Assembly (NCBI GenBank): GCA_024330185.1
Contig: JANDLV010000012.1
Location: forward strand, 21,983-85,982
Origin: Candidatus Siliceabacter maunaloa
GTDB lineage: Bacteria; Actinomycetota; Thermoleophilia; Solirubrobacterales; Solirubrobacteraceae
Direction: 5' to 3'
DNA: 64,000 bases
Shown: positions 33,593-42,498 of the stretch, piece after piece
Layout of the letters: each line of letters starts with the position of its first letter
How positions within the stretch are numbered: the stretch's first letter is position 1
Program-made: the position numbers and the translations under genes
Notes under the pieces: generated by a model
Told to the model about the DNA's origin: nothing
The model's database searches: none
Seen by the model: the letters and a program-made list of their open reading frames with translations, nothing else

Positions 33593-34735
33593 ATGCCGAT
33601 CCCCACCGAGCTGGTCGGGTCGTTGCCCAGGCCGATGGAGCTGCAGGACGCCTATGAGAAGTACGACCAGGGGCAGATCACCTGGGAGGATCTCCAGGCC
33701 CTGCAGGACAAGTCGGCGGAGGATTCCATCCGCCGCCTGGAGCAGACCGGCGAGACCGCGGTCACCGATGGGGAGCAGCGCGAGTCGAGCTTTGCCACCT
33801 ACCCGTTGACCCATACGTTGGCGGGCACGGGCCTGGCTCCGAACCTGGCCGGCGACGGGCAGTTCTTCGCGATCTTCGACGACGGCCATCACCGCCAGTT
33901 GCCACGTCTGACGGGTGGCCCGTTCAAGTACCAGACGTTCGCCTCCGAGTTCGTCGAGAAGAACAAGAAGCTCACCTCGCACCCGGTCAAGCAGGCGGTC
34001 ATCGCACCCTCGATGCTGATGCTCCTGTACCCCCTGGAAGATGAGATCGAGGGCTACTCCCGCGAGCAGTTCCTCGACGACCTCGTCGACGAGTGCGAGA
34101 AGGACATCCGCAAGTGCTTCGACGCGGGTGCGGTGCGGGTCTCGCTGGACTTCACCGAGGGGCGCCTGGCCAACAAGAACGACGCGCGCAACCCGTGGAC
34201 GGGCAAGGACATGCTGCAGTCGTTCATCGACCTCAACAACCGGGTGATGGACCGCTTCAGCGCGCAGGAGCGCAAGAACATCGGAATCCACACGTGCCCG
34301 GGCGGGGACTGCGACTCGGTGCACTCCAAGGAGGTCCCCTACGAGAAGCTCCTGAACCACATGTTCAAGATCAACGCGGGCTACTTCCTCATCCAGTGCG
34401 CCAGCGAGGAGGACCGCGAGACTGTCTACAGGCTCTGCGGTGAGAACAGCCGCGCCGACGCCGACGGCGTCGCGCAGGTGTGCTTCATGGGCGTCATCAA
34501 CCCGCTGTCCCCCGACGTCGAATCAGCCGAGCACGTCAAGAACGAGCTGGTCACCGCCGCGAAGCACATCCCCGTCGAGCGCCTGGGCGCCACCGACGAC
34601 TGCGGCTTCTCCCCGTTCAGCCGCGACGTCAAGCCCAAGCACGGCTCGCCGGACTTCGCCCGTGACGTCGCCATGCAGAAGATCGCCAACCGCATCGAAG
34701 GCGCCCGCCTGGCCTCCGAGGAGCTCGGGGTCTAG
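33593..34735 (+). CDS. Cobalamin-independent methionine synthase-like (MetE C-terminal domain) protein
   Basis: 380 residues from ATG 33593, with GAGGAGAG upstream. Single-barrel relative of MetE: PTELVGSLPRP at the start, AVTDGEQRESSFATYPL, RVSLDFTEGRLA, then zinc-ligand candidates in IGIHTCPGGDCDSVH and RLGATDDCGFSPFSRD. The N-terminal half of full MetE is missing, as in archaeal-type and other short methyltransferases, so the methyl donor may not be methyltetrahydrofolate. Transfer to a thiol is the family chemistry; the true substrate is unknown. Flanked by a tRNA and a strong terminator hairpin. Confidence 0.88.
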   Translation: MPIPTELVGSLPRPMELQDAYEKYDQGQITWEDLQALQDKSAEDSIRRLEQTGETAVTDGEQRESSFATYPLTHTLAGTGLAPNLAGDGQFFAIFDDGHHRQLPRLTGGPFKYQTFASEFVEKNKKLTSHPVKQAVIAPSMLMLLYPLEDEIEGYSREQFLDDLVDECEKDIRKCFDAGAVRVSLDFTEGRLANKNDARNPWTGKDMLQSFIDLNNRVMDRFSAQERKNIGIHTCPGGDCDSVHSKEVPYEKLLNHMFKINAGYFLIQCASEEDRETVYRLCGENSRADADGVAQVCFMGVINPLSPDVESAEHVKNELVTAAKHIPVERLGATDDCGFSPFSRDVKPKHGSPDFARDVAMQKIANRIEGARLASEELGV

Positions 34736-34754
34736 TAGCCGATGCCCGCCTTCC

Positions 34755-34781
34755 GGCCGCTCAGCACATCGCTGAGCGGCC
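34755..34781. terminator. Strong hairpin between convergent genes
   Basis: GGCCGCTCAGC-ACATC-GCTGAGCGGCC is an 11-bp perfect stem with a 5-base loop, 19 bases after the MetE-like stop and 11 bases beyond the convergent oxidase stop. Probably a bidirectional terminator, though no T-run follows. Confidence 0.7.
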
Positions 34782-34792
34782 CCCGGCCGCCC

Positions 34793-36454
34793 TCACACGA
34801 TCTTCCCGGGGTTGAGGTTGGCGCCCGGGTCGGTTCCGTCGAACAGGGCACGCAGCATCGCGACGCCCGGGGCGGAGATGTCCTGCTCCAGCCACCGCGC
34901 GTGCTCGGTGCCCACCGCGTGGTGGTGGGACAGCGTCCCACCGGAGTCCACGAAGGCCTGCTGGATCGCCGACTTGACGACGTCGTAGGCCTCCAGTCCG
35001 TCGTCCTCCTCGTCGCCGGCCGGCCTGAAGGCGAAGGTGAAGTACAGGCACGCCCCCGCGTGGTAGGAGTGCGACAGGTGGCACATGACGTAGCCCATCA
35101 CGCCCAGCCTGGCGAAGGCGCCGTTCGCGGCGGCCTCCACGTCGTCGTAGAGCTGGGGCAGCGTGCCCCAGGGGGCTGACGTCTCCGACACGTCCCCTAG
35201 CGCCCCGCGGTCCAGCAGGAAGTCGCGGATGTAGGGCGTGTCGAACTTCTTGGCGTCGTACAGCTCCCCCGGACCGGAGCCGATGCACAGCCCGCCGTGC
35301 TCGCGCACGATCCGCCCGACGAGCCCGCGCTGGGCCTTCACGTGCTCCTGCGGCCCCTCATAGCCGATGAACGCCAGGCACATCGCCTCCGGGTCGATGC
35401 CACGCCGCTCCAGGTACCAGCGCAGCGCCCCGGACTGGACACGATCGGCGATCGACGGGCGCCTCCGTGTGGCGAAGGAGAGCTGCGTCTCGTGCGCGTC
35501 GGACACGCGCGTCACCGAGGGGGCGGCCTCGCTCTCGGCTATGGCGCGCATCGCCCGCACCGCTCGCCGCCAGTCCGGGAGCAGGTAGCCGAGGATGGTG
35601 CGCTGGGCCGGGAGGCGGTGGGCGTGGATCGTGGCCTCGGTGATGATGCCCAGCCGGCCCTCGCTGCCCAGCACCATCTCGCGCACGCTGGGTCCGGTCG
35701 ACGTGCTGGGCACCGGGCGCGTGGCCAGCACACCGGCCGGGGTGACCACCCGCACGGCACGGGTGAGATCCGCGACGTCGCCGTAGCGGTCGGACTGCAT
35801 GCCGCAGGAGCGCGTGGCGATCCAGCCGCCCAGGGTGGAGTGCGTGAAGCTGTCGGGGAAGTGGCCCGCGGTCCAGCCGCGGGCGTTGAGCTGCTCCTCC
35901 AGGCGGGGGCCCAGCACGCCGGCCTGCACCCGCGCAAGGCGTGAGGCCTCGTCTATCTCCAGCAGCCGGTCCATCCGGCCCACGTCGACGGACACCACCG
36001 GGCGCGGCTCGCCAGCGGGCGCCTCGAGGCTGCCCGAGATGTTGGTCCCCCCGCCGAAGGGGATGACCACGGCGTCCGCGGCCAGCGCCGCGCGCAGGAC
36101 CGCCTCGGCCTCCTCCTCGGACCCGGGGCGCACGACGGCGTCCGGCAGACGCCCGATGTCGCCACGGCGGTGGCGCATCAGGTCGCGCAGGCTCTTGCCG
36201 CGCGCGTGCACGACGCGGTCCAGCGCGTCGACGGAGACGTGCTGGCCTCCCACGGCCGCCTCGAGCTCCGCACGCAGGTCGGTGGGCAGTGACGGCTCGG
36301 GAACGGTGATGTCGTCGAAGGCCACGCGCCGCGCTGTCGGGCCCTCCACGTCGACGCCCAGGTGGCGCAGGATGAACGCGCGCAGCTCGGGCTTGTCCTC
36401 GTGGGTGAAAGAGACGCCCGGCTCGCCCCAGCCCCACCAACGCATCGGCGCCAT
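34793..36454 (-). CDS. Alkyldihydroxyacetonephosphate synthase-like FAD-linked oxidase
   Basis: 553 residues from ATG 36454. VAO-type FAD-binding domain (VVIPFGGGTNISGSLEAPAG, then HSTLGGWIATRSCGMQSDRYGD and LGSEGRLGIITEATIH) and a C-terminal cap containing GTLSHHHAVGTEHARW, the His-rich motif of alkyl-DHAP synthases, plus NLNPGKIV at the end. The start MRWWGWGE is typical of bacterial AGPS-like proteins. AGPS exchanges the acyl chain of acyl-DHAP for a fatty alcohol. The divergent PlsC-type gene 14 bases away supports an ether-lipid role. Confidence 0.88.
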   Translation of the reverse strand: MAPMRWWGWGEPGVSFTHEDKPELRAFILRHLGVDVEGPTARRVAFDDITVPEPSLPTDLRAELEAAVGGQHVSVDALDRVVHARGKSLRDLMRHRRGDIGRLPDAVVRPGSEEEAEAVLRAALAADAVVIPFGGGTNISGSLEAPAGEPRPVVSVDVGRMDRLLEIDEASRLARVQAGVLGPRLEEQLNARGWTAGHFPDSFTHSTLGGWIATRSCGMQSDRYGDVADLTRAVRVVTPAGVLATRPVPSTSTGPSVREMVLGSEGRLGIITEATIHAHRLPAQRTILGYLLPDWRRAVRAMRAIAESEAAPSVTRVSDAHETQLSFATRRRPSIADRVQSGALRWYLERRGIDPEAMCLAFIGYEGPQEHVKAQRGLVGRIVREHGGLCIGSGPGELYDAKKFDTPYIRDFLLDRGALGDVSETSAPWGTLPQLYDDVEAAANGAFARLGVMGYVMCHLSHSYHAGACLYFTFAFRPAGDEEDDGLEAYDVVKSAIQQAFVDSGGTLSHHHAVGTEHARWLEQDISAPGVAMLRALFDGTDPGANLNPGKIV

Positions 36455-36468
36455 GGCCCTACTGTCGC

Positions 36469-37338
36469 ATGGTGACGCGTGAAACCGGATGGCGGCCACG
36501 GTGTTGTCCTGGCCAGCCGATGGGGGAGGACGTCGCACCCGGCTGCAACGAGGGCGCCACGTGCGCCCAGCTCGACCTGCCCTGGGCGCGCAGCCCGCCC
36601 GCCCGCGCCGCCCGCGAGGTCATCCTGCGCGGAGTGTTCAACGGCCTGCTGGCCTACTACACGCGCCGTCGCACGACCGGCGAGCAGCGGCTGTACGACG
36701 AGGCGACCCCGCCGGTCCTATTCGTGGCCAACCACTCCAGCCACATGGACACGCCGCTCATCCTGTGCGCCCTCCCTGCGCGCTGGCGGCGGCGCACCGC
36801 GGTCGCCGCGGCGGCCGACTACTTCTATGGCGACCGGCGCTTGGCCGCGCTGGTCTCGCTGGCCTTCAACACGGTGCCGGTACGACGCAAGGGCGGAGGC
36901 ATCGCGAGCCTGGAGCACATCGAGGCGCTGCTGGCAGACCGCTGGAGCCTGCTCCTCTACCCGCAGGGCACCCGGTCGCGCGAGGGTGACACGGGGCGCC
37001 TGCGCAGCGGGGCGGCCGTGCTCGCCGCCCAGCACCAGCTCGCGATCGTGCCGATCCGCGTCGAGGGGACCCACGCCGCCATGCCGCCCGGCCAGTCATG
37101 GCCGCGCCGGCGCGTGTGGCGCCGCCGCCACCCGGTCGCGGTGACCTTCGGGGAGGCGATCCGCCCGCGGTCCCCTCACGAACGCGATCAGGCGATGGAG
37201 CGTTTGCAGGCGTTCTTCGCCGGCCGCGAACCGGTGCCGGCGCCTCGGGGCGCAGCCATCGCCCCGGACCTCGCGTTTCCCTACGCTTCGGCCATGCCGT
37301 CGCCCGCAGCGCTCGATGAACGACGACCCCAGCTCTAG
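36469..37338 (+). CDS. PlsC-type 1-acylglycerol-3-phosphate acyltransferase
   Basis: 289 residues. Acyltransferase block I FVANHSSHMDTPLIL (HX4D), block II/III FNTVPVRRKGGGIASLEHI and LLLYPQGTRSREGDTGRLRSG, block IV IVPIRVEGTH. A short N-terminal region before LRGVFNGLLAYY and a C-terminal extension after FGEAIRPRS are not conserved features. Divergently transcribed from the alkyl-DHAP-synthase-like gene with only 14 bases between start codons, so they share a promoter region. Confidence 0.9.
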   Translation: MVTRETGWRPRCCPGQPMGEDVAPGCNEGATCAQLDLPWARSPPARAAREVILRGVFNGLLAYYTRRRTTGEQRLYDEATPPVLFVANHSSHMDTPLILCALPARWRRRTAVAAAADYFYGDRRLAALVSLAFNTVPVRRKGGGIASLEHIEALLADRWSLLLYPQGTRSREGDTGRLRSGAAVLAAQHQLAIVPIRVEGTHAAMPPGQSWPRRRVWRRRHPVAVTFGEAIRPRSPHERDQAMERLQAFFAGREPVPAPRGAAIAPDLAFPYASAMPSPAALDERRPQL

Positions 37339-37380
37339 TTCGAGGCGCGCCCGTCACTGCCCGACGGAGGTGGGCGCGCG

Positions 37381-38736
37381 ATGATCGAGGCCCTGCTCAT
37401 CGGAGCTTCACTGCTGCTGGTCGTCGCATGCGGGGCGTTCGTCGCGGCCGAGTTCGCGTTCGTGACGGTGGACCGGGCATCGGTCGACCGCGCCGTGGAG
37501 GAGGGCGATCGCAAGGCGCGCGGCGTGCAGAGCGCGCTGACCAGCCTCTCGACCCAGCTCTCGACCGCGCAGCTGGGGATCACCGTCACCAACCTGCTGA
37601 TCGGCTTCATGGCCGAGCCGGCCATCGCCGCGCTGATCGACGGGCCGTTGGAGGCCGTCGGCGTGCCCGCAAGCGCGGTCACGAGCGTGGCGCTGATCAT
37701 CGCCATCGCCCTGGCCAGCGCCGTCACCATGGTCCTCGGCGAGCTGGTGCCCAAGAACCTGGCCATTGCCAGGCCCCTCCCCACCGCCCGCGCGGTGCAG
37801 GGCTTCAGCCGCGGGCTCACGCGCGCGACGGCGATTCCAGTGCGCTTCTCCAACGAGACCGCCAACCGCATCCTGCGCCGCCTGGGTGTCGAGCCCCGGG
37901 AGGAGCTGGCCTCCGCGCGTGCCCCGGACGAGCTGGCCTCGCTCGTGCGCCGCTCGGCCGAGCAGGGCACACTCGAGCTGGGGACCGCCACCCTGCTGCA
38001 ACGTTCGCTGGCCTTCGCCGAGCGCCGCGCCGTCGACGTGATGACCCCGCGTGGGCGCATGACCACGCTGAGCCCAGACGACACCGTGGCCGCGGTGGTC
38101 GAGCAGGCACGCCACAGCGGCCATTCGCGCTTTCCGGTGCTGGAGGGCGACGAGGTGGCGGGCATCGCGCACGTCAAGCGCGCGGTCGGCGTCGCCTTCG
38201 AGCAGCGCGACACCGTCAGCGTCACCGAGGTCATGGACCCGCCGGTCCTCGTGCCCTCCAGCCTGGAGCTCGACGACCTGCTCGAGCAGCTTCGCCGGGG
38301 CGGCCTGCAGATGGCCCTGGTGGTCGACGAGTTCGGCAACGTGGACGGCATCGCCACGCTGGAGGATCTCATCGAGGAGATCGTGGGCGAGGTGCGCGAC
38401 GAGCACGACGCGGGCGAGCAGCGCACGGTGCGAGAAGGCGAGCGGCGCTGGCTGGTGCCGGGCCTCATGCGCCCCGACGAGGTCGGGCACACCACCGGGA
38501 TCGTGCTTCCCGAGGACGCGGAGTACGAGACCCTGGCGGGGCTGCTGGCCATGCACCTGGCGCGCATGCCCGAGGCCGGCGACAGCGTAGAGCTCGACGC
38601 GATCGACACCGAGCGCGCGGGCCAACGCGTCACCCTGACCGTCGTCGAGCTCGACGGCCTGCGCGTGGACAGCGTGCGCCTCGAGCACGAGCCGATCGAA
38701 GTGCCGGACGAGGACGAGGGCGAGGAGGAGCGGTGA
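37381..38736 (+). CDS. CNNM/CorC-family membrane transporter (hemolysin-like), first copy
   Basis: 451 residues. DUF21 membrane domain (LLLVVACGAFVAAEFAFVTV, TAQLGITVTNLLIGFMAEPA, TMVLGELVPKNLAIARP), two CBS domains (RAVDVMTPRGRMTTLSP; VTEVMDPPVLVPSSL) and a C-terminal CorC_HlyC domain (AEYETLAGLLAMHLARMPEAG). CNNM/CorC proteins are associated with Mg or Co export. Acidic C-terminal tail. Overlaps the next, homologous gene by four bases (GTGA); the two probably form a heteromer. Confidence 0.93.
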   Translation: MIEALLIGASLLLVVACGAFVAAEFAFVTVDRASVDRAVEEGDRKARGVQSALTSLSTQLSTAQLGITVTNLLIGFMAEPAIAALIDGPLEAVGVPASAVTSVALIIAIALASAVTMVLGELVPKNLAIARPLPTARAVQGFSRGLTRATAIPVRFSNETANRILRRLGVEPREELASARAPDELASLVRRSAEQGTLELGTATLLQRSLAFAERRAVDVMTPRGRMTTLSPDDTVAAVVEQARHSGHSRFPVLEGDEVAGIAHVKRAVGVAFEQRDTVSVTEVMDPPVLVPSSLELDDLLEQLRRGGLQMALVVDEFGNVDGIATLEDLIEEIVGEVRDEHDAGEQRTVREGERRWLVPGLMRPDEVGHTTGIVLPEDAEYETLAGLLAMHLARMPEAGDSVELDAIDTERAGQRVTLTVVELDGLRVDSVRLEHEPIEVPDEDEGEEER

Positions 38737-39806
38737 GCGTCGGCCCCGCCATCGCCTTGTCCATCGCGCTGCTGGGGCTCAACGCCTTCTTCGTGGGCGC
38801 CGAATTCGCCCTTGTCTCCGCCCGGCGCTCGGCCATCGAGCCGCTCGCCGAGGAGGGCGGCTGGGCGGCCAGGATCGCGCTCAAGGCGATGGAGAACGTG
38901 TCGCTGATGATCGCCGGCGCACAGCTCGGGATCACGGTCTCCACGCTGGGGCTGGGCGTCCTGGGCGAGCCCGCCGTCGCCAACCTCATCGAGCCTTGGT
39001 TCGAGGCCGCCGGCCTGCCCGAGCCCATCCTGCACCCCCTCGCGTTCGCGATCGCTCTGTCCATCGTGGTCTTTCTGCACCTCGTGGTGGGCGAGCTGGT
39101 CCCCAAGAACCTCGCCCTGGCCCGCCCCGACCGTGCTGCGCTGCTCCTCAGCCCACCGCTGACCTTGATCGTGCGGGTGCTGCATCCGGCCATCTGGCTG
39201 CTCAACCAGATCGCCAACGGGGTGCTGCGCCTGGCCGGCGTGACGCCCAAGGACGAGGTCACCAGCGCGTTCACCCGCGACGAGGTGGCCGGGTTCGTCG
39301 ACGAGTCCAGTCGGGAGGGGCTCATCGAGCCCCATGAGGGGCGCCTGCTGGTCGGCGCGCTGAAGTTCGAGGAGCGCGACGCCCGGGTGGTGCTGCTGCC
39401 CGAGGACCGCTTGGAGATGGTCGACCTCCACGTCACGCCGGCGCAGGTGGAGCAGGCGGCGGCGCGCACGGGCTTCTCGCGCTTCCCAGTGCGCGACGAC
39501 GGCAGCCTGATCGGCTACCTGCACCTCAAGGACGCCCTGGAGTTCGAGGACGTCCACCGCAACCGGCCCATCGCACGCTCGTGGATCCGGCCGCTGCCCA
39601 CCGTGCGCGAGACCGCCCGCCTGCGCGCCGTGCTGGCCACGATGCAGCGCTCGGGCGCGCACCTGGCCCGCGTCAACGGCCCCGACGGGGCCCTGCTGGG
39701 CGTCGTCGCGCTGGAGGACGTGCTCGAGGAGCTCGTGGGCGAGATCCGCGACGAGGCGGGAACGCGCGAGCACGAAGCCCTCCCCGCGCCCGCCCAGCGC
39801 GGGTAA
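38733..39806 (+). CDS. CNNM-family membrane transporter, second copy (no CorC domain)
   Basis: 357 residues from a GTG inside the previous stop. DUF21 domain (LLGLNAFFVGAEFALVSARRS, IAGAQLGITVSTLGLGVLG, HLVVGELVPKNLALARP) and a diverged CBS pair (RDARVVLLPEDRLEMVDLH; GVVALEDVLEELVGEIRDEAG). The CorC_HlyC domain of the neighbour is missing. Tandem long/short CNNM pairs are common in actinobacteria. Confidence 0.93.
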   Translation: MSVGPAIALSIALLGLNAFFVGAEFALVSARRSAIEPLAEEGGWAARIALKAMENVSLMIAGAQLGITVSTLGLGVLGEPAVANLIEPWFEAAGLPEPILHPLAFAIALSIVVFLHLVVGELVPKNLALARPDRAALLLSPPLTLIVRVLHPAIWLLNQIANGVLRLAGVTPKDEVTSAFTRDEVAGFVDESSREGLIEPHEGRLLVGALKFEERDARVVLLPEDRLEMVDLHVTPAQVEQAAARTGFSRFPVRDDGSLIGYLHLKDALEFEDVHRNRPIARSWIRPLPTVRETARLRAVLATMQRSGAHLARVNGPDGALLGVVALEDVLEELVGEIRDEAGTREHEALPAPAQRG

Positions 39807-39839
39807 AGCACTCCGCGGAGGACGAAGCCCCGCCGACAA

Positions 39840-40409
39840 TCAGACCGGCGGGCGATCGGCCTCGTCGGCGCGCTCACGGGACGACCGGGCCTCGTTGAGC
39901 GCGTCCTCGCGCTCGCGCTCGGCGGTGCGGGCGGCGTCCTGGGCCTCCTGGGCGCGGCGGTGGGCCTCCTGCGCGTCGCCCGCCTTGCGCTCCGCGGCGG
40001 TCTCGAGCTCGTCGGCGTGGCGGCGCTGCCCCTCGGCCTCGGCGTGGCGCGCGGCCGCGGACTGCGTGGACTCGTAGCGCGGCCCCTCGTCACCGGCGGG
40101 CGCCGGCAGATCGAAGTGGGCGAACACGGTCAGCTCCACGCCGCGCTCGAGGACACCCTCCTCGCCGGCCTCGGGCGCGTTCTCGAAGCGCTCCTTGGCG
40201 ATGGTCACGCGGACGGCGTCGCGGGCAAAGGTAGCTTCGTGCAACGGCACGAGGCGGACCTTGCGCGCCAGCAGCCCGCTCTTGACCGCGGCCAGCCCGG
40301 GCTCGTCGGAGGCCAGGTCGACGTAGACGTCCTCGAGCTTGCCCAGCTTCTCCCCGTCGCGGTCCAGGACGTCCTGCCCCCGCCAGCTCTCGATGCGCTC
40401 GATGTCCAT
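39840..40409 (-). CDS. PRC-barrel protein with coiled-coil tail
   Basis: 189 residues. N-terminal PRC-barrel-like half (MDIERIESWRGQDVLDRDG, KLGKLEDVYVDLASDEPGLAA, VRLVPLHEATFARDAVRV) and a C-terminal charged coiled coil rich in Ala/Glu/Arg (AAERKAGDAQEAHRRAQEAQ). PRC-barrel proteins serve in RNA processing or photosynthetic complexes; here no context fixes the role. Divergent from the HAD gene with 21 bases between the start codons. Confidence 0.8.
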   Translation of the reverse strand: MDIERIESWRGQDVLDRDGEKLGKLEDVYVDLASDEPGLAAVKSGLLARKVRLVPLHEATFARDAVRVTIAKERFENAPEAGEEGVLERGVELTVFAHFDLPAPAGDEGPRYESTQSAAARHAEAEGQRRHADELETAAERKAGDAQEAHRRAQEAQDAARTAEREREDALNEARSSRERADEADRPPV

Positions 40410-40430
40410 ATCCGCGAGACTACGGCAGGA

Positions 40431-41210
40431 ATGGCACCGGGAGAGGGACAGGGCCTCCAGGCGGTCGTGCTCGACGTCGACGGCACGCTCGTCGACAGCG
40501 AGCGCGACGGCCACCGCGTGGCCTTCAACCGGGCGTTCGAGGAGGCCGGTCTCGAGGACCGCTGGGATGTCGAGCTCTACGGGGAGCTGCTGGCGGTCAC
40601 CGGCGGGGACCGCCGCCTCAACGCCTACTTCGAGCAGCGGGGCATGGCCGAGGACGAGCGCAGGGAGCTGGCCGGCCGCCTCCACGCCCGCAAGACGGAG
40701 ATCTTCACCGCGATGGCCAGAGAAGGCGAGATCACGCCTCGCCCGGGCGTCGGCGAGCTGCTCGACGAGCTGGAGGCGGCCGACGTCCGGCTCTCCGTGG
40801 CGACCACTGGGTCCCGCGCGTGGGTGCGCCCGCTGCTGGACCGGCTGTTCGGGCTCGAGCGCTTCGAGACCATCGTGACCAGCGAGGAGGCGCCGGAGCG
40901 CAAGCCCGACCCCAGCGCCCACCGGATGGCGCTGGAGAACCTCGGGCTCCCGGCCTCGGCCGCCCCGGCCGTGGAGGACTCGCTCAACGGCCTGCAGGCC
41001 GCCATGGCGGCCGGCCTGGCCTGCGTGGTCGTCGTCAACGACTACACCCGCGAGCAGGGCTTCGACGGCGCCGACCTCGTCCTCGACGGCTTCGGGCGCC
41101 CCGACGACCCCGTCGCGGTCCTGGCCGATCCACACCACCTCGACCCACCGGGCCGCCTCGACGTTGAAACCTTGCGCCGCCTTGTGATCAGAGGTGGCTC
41201 TTCCGGGTAG
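40431..41210 (+). CDS. HAD-superfamily phosphatase (CbbY-like)
   Basis: 259 residues. Motif I VLDVDGTLVDSERDGH (nucleophile and acid/base Asp), motif II SVATTGSRAWV, motif III SEEAPERKPDPSAHRMAL and motif IV AVEDSLNGLQAAMAAGL; helical cap between I and II. Best match CbbY-type phosphatases of sugar phosphates. It ends ten bases before the grdE GTG used here (an alternative GTG at 41194 would overlap), so it may be the first gene of the grd transcript, though no link to glycine reduction is known to me. Confidence 0.88.
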   Translation: MAPGEGQGLQAVVLDVDGTLVDSERDGHRVAFNRAFEEAGLEDRWDVELYGELLAVTGGDRRLNAYFEQRGMAEDERRELAGRLHARKTEIFTAMAREGEITPRPGVGELLDELEAADVRLSVATTGSRAWVRPLLDRLFGLERFETIVTSEEAPERKPDPSAHRMALENLGLPASAAPAVEDSLNGLQAAMAAGLACVVVVNDYTREQGFDGADLVLDGFGRPDDPVAVLADPHHLDPPGRLDVETLRRLVIRGGSSG

Positions 41211-41220
41211 CACCCCGGCC

Positions 41221-42498
41221 GTGAACGACACCGACACCAACGCCGGCTCCGGCCTGCGCCGCCTGATCCACGAGGTGCGTTCGCTGGAGTTCGGCGAGCG
41301 CACGTCCTACGAGGGCGGCCGGCTCATCGTCTCCCAGGACGAGGCGCGCGAGCTCTTCGACGAGCCCGCGCTGGCCGAGGTCCGCCTCGCGTGCGCCTCC
41401 CCCGGCGACTCGGTGCGCATCGTCGGCGCGCTGGACGCCGTCCAGCCGTGCTCCAAGGCGCCCGGCGGAGGCGGCGTCTTTCCCGGCTTCGTCGGCCCCG
41501 CGATGCCGTCCGGCCAGGGGGAGACCCACATCCTGCGCGGCGCCGCCGTGCTCGCCGCAGGGCACCTCCCCCGCGCCCAGGAGGCGGTGATCGACATGGC
41601 GCCGCCCGAGCTGGCGACCTCGGCGCTCTCGGAGACCCACAACCTCGTGGTCGAGTTCGAGCCCGCGCCCGACGCCGAGTGGGAGGAGGTCGAGGCGGCG
41701 CTTCGTCGTGTCGTCCTGCACCTGGCCGTGCACCTGGCCGACGCGGCGCTCGAGGTCGAGCCCGACGCCGTCGAGGAGCTTCCCGACCCCACCAGCGAGT
41801 CGCCCGACGGGCTCCCGCGGGTGGCCGTGATCACCAACATCCAGACCCAGGGGCGGTTCAAGGACGTCTTCGTCTACGGGCGCAGCCTGTCCGGCGGACT
41901 GGCCACGCTGATCTCCCCCAACGAGCTGGATGATGGCGCGGTGGTGTCCGGGCAGTACGGGCATCCCGCGCTCAAGAACCCCACCTACATGCACCAGACC
42001 CACCCCGTGGTCGCCGCCGTCCGGGCGTCCGATGAGCTTCATTTAACCGCGCTGGTGCTCTGCCCCGAGCCCGTCGACCAGAATGCCAAGGAGCTGGTCT
42101 CCGCCCACGCGGCACGGCTGTGCGCCGCGGTGGGGATCGACGCGGCCATCGTCACCAAGGAGGGCGGGGGCAACGCGGACGCCGACGCGACGATCAAGAT
42201 GGACCGCCTCGAGGAGCTGGGCATCACGGCGGTCGGCGTGCTGCCCGAGATGGCGGGGCGCCAGGGCACCGGACCACCGCTGGTCGTGCCGCCCACCAAC
42301 GCGACCGCGATGGTGAGCGCGGGCAACTACGACGAGCGCCTCACGCTGGCCGCGTGCGAGCGCTCCCTGGGCAGCGACCGTGTCGCCTTCCTCGACAGGC
42401 CCGCCACCGAGGAGCTCGAGCTACCCACGGCGGCGGCCTACTGCGCATTGAGCCCGCTGGGCTGGGGTAAGGTCACCTGCTACGAGGAGGCTGCCTGA
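41221..42498 (+). CDS. grdE: Glycine/sarcosine/betaine reductase component B, alpha/beta proprotein (GrdE-like)
   Basis: 425 residues from GTG 41221 (GTG 41194 possible). Matches the GrdE family along its length: HEVRSLEFGERTSYEGG, GGGVFPGFVGPAMPSGQG, ILRGAAVLAAGHLPRAQEAV, ITNIQTQGRFKDVFVYGRS, ISPNELDDGAVVSG, KNPTYMHQTHPVV, IVTKEGGGNADADATI. Known GrdE is cleaved before an internal Cys to form a pyruvoyl group that binds the substrate amine. Here the corresponding site reads SGQYGHPALKNPTY: Gln-Tyr near residues 245-246 replace the expected Asn-Cys, and no Cys is close. Processing may not occur, or the substrate chemistry may differ. Overlaps grdB by one base. Confidence 0.9.
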   Translation: MNDTDTNAGSGLRRLIHEVRSLEFGERTSYEGGRLIVSQDEARELFDEPALAEVRLACASPGDSVRIVGALDAVQPCSKAPGGGGVFPGFVGPAMPSGQGETHILRGAAVLAAGHLPRAQEAVIDMAPPELATSALSETHNLVVEFEPAPDAEWEEVEAALRRVVLHLAVHLADAALEVEPDAVEELPDPTSESPDGLPRVAVITNIQTQGRFKDVFVYGRSLSGGLATLISPNELDDGAVVSGQYGHPALKNPTYMHQTHPVVAAVRASDELHLTALVLCPEPVDQNAKELVSAHAARLCAAVGIDAAIVTKEGGGNADADATIKMDRLEELGITAVGVLPEMAGRQGTGPPLVVPPTNATAMVSAGNYDERLTLAACERSLGSDRVAFLDRPATEELELPTAAAYCALSPLGWGKVTCYEEAA

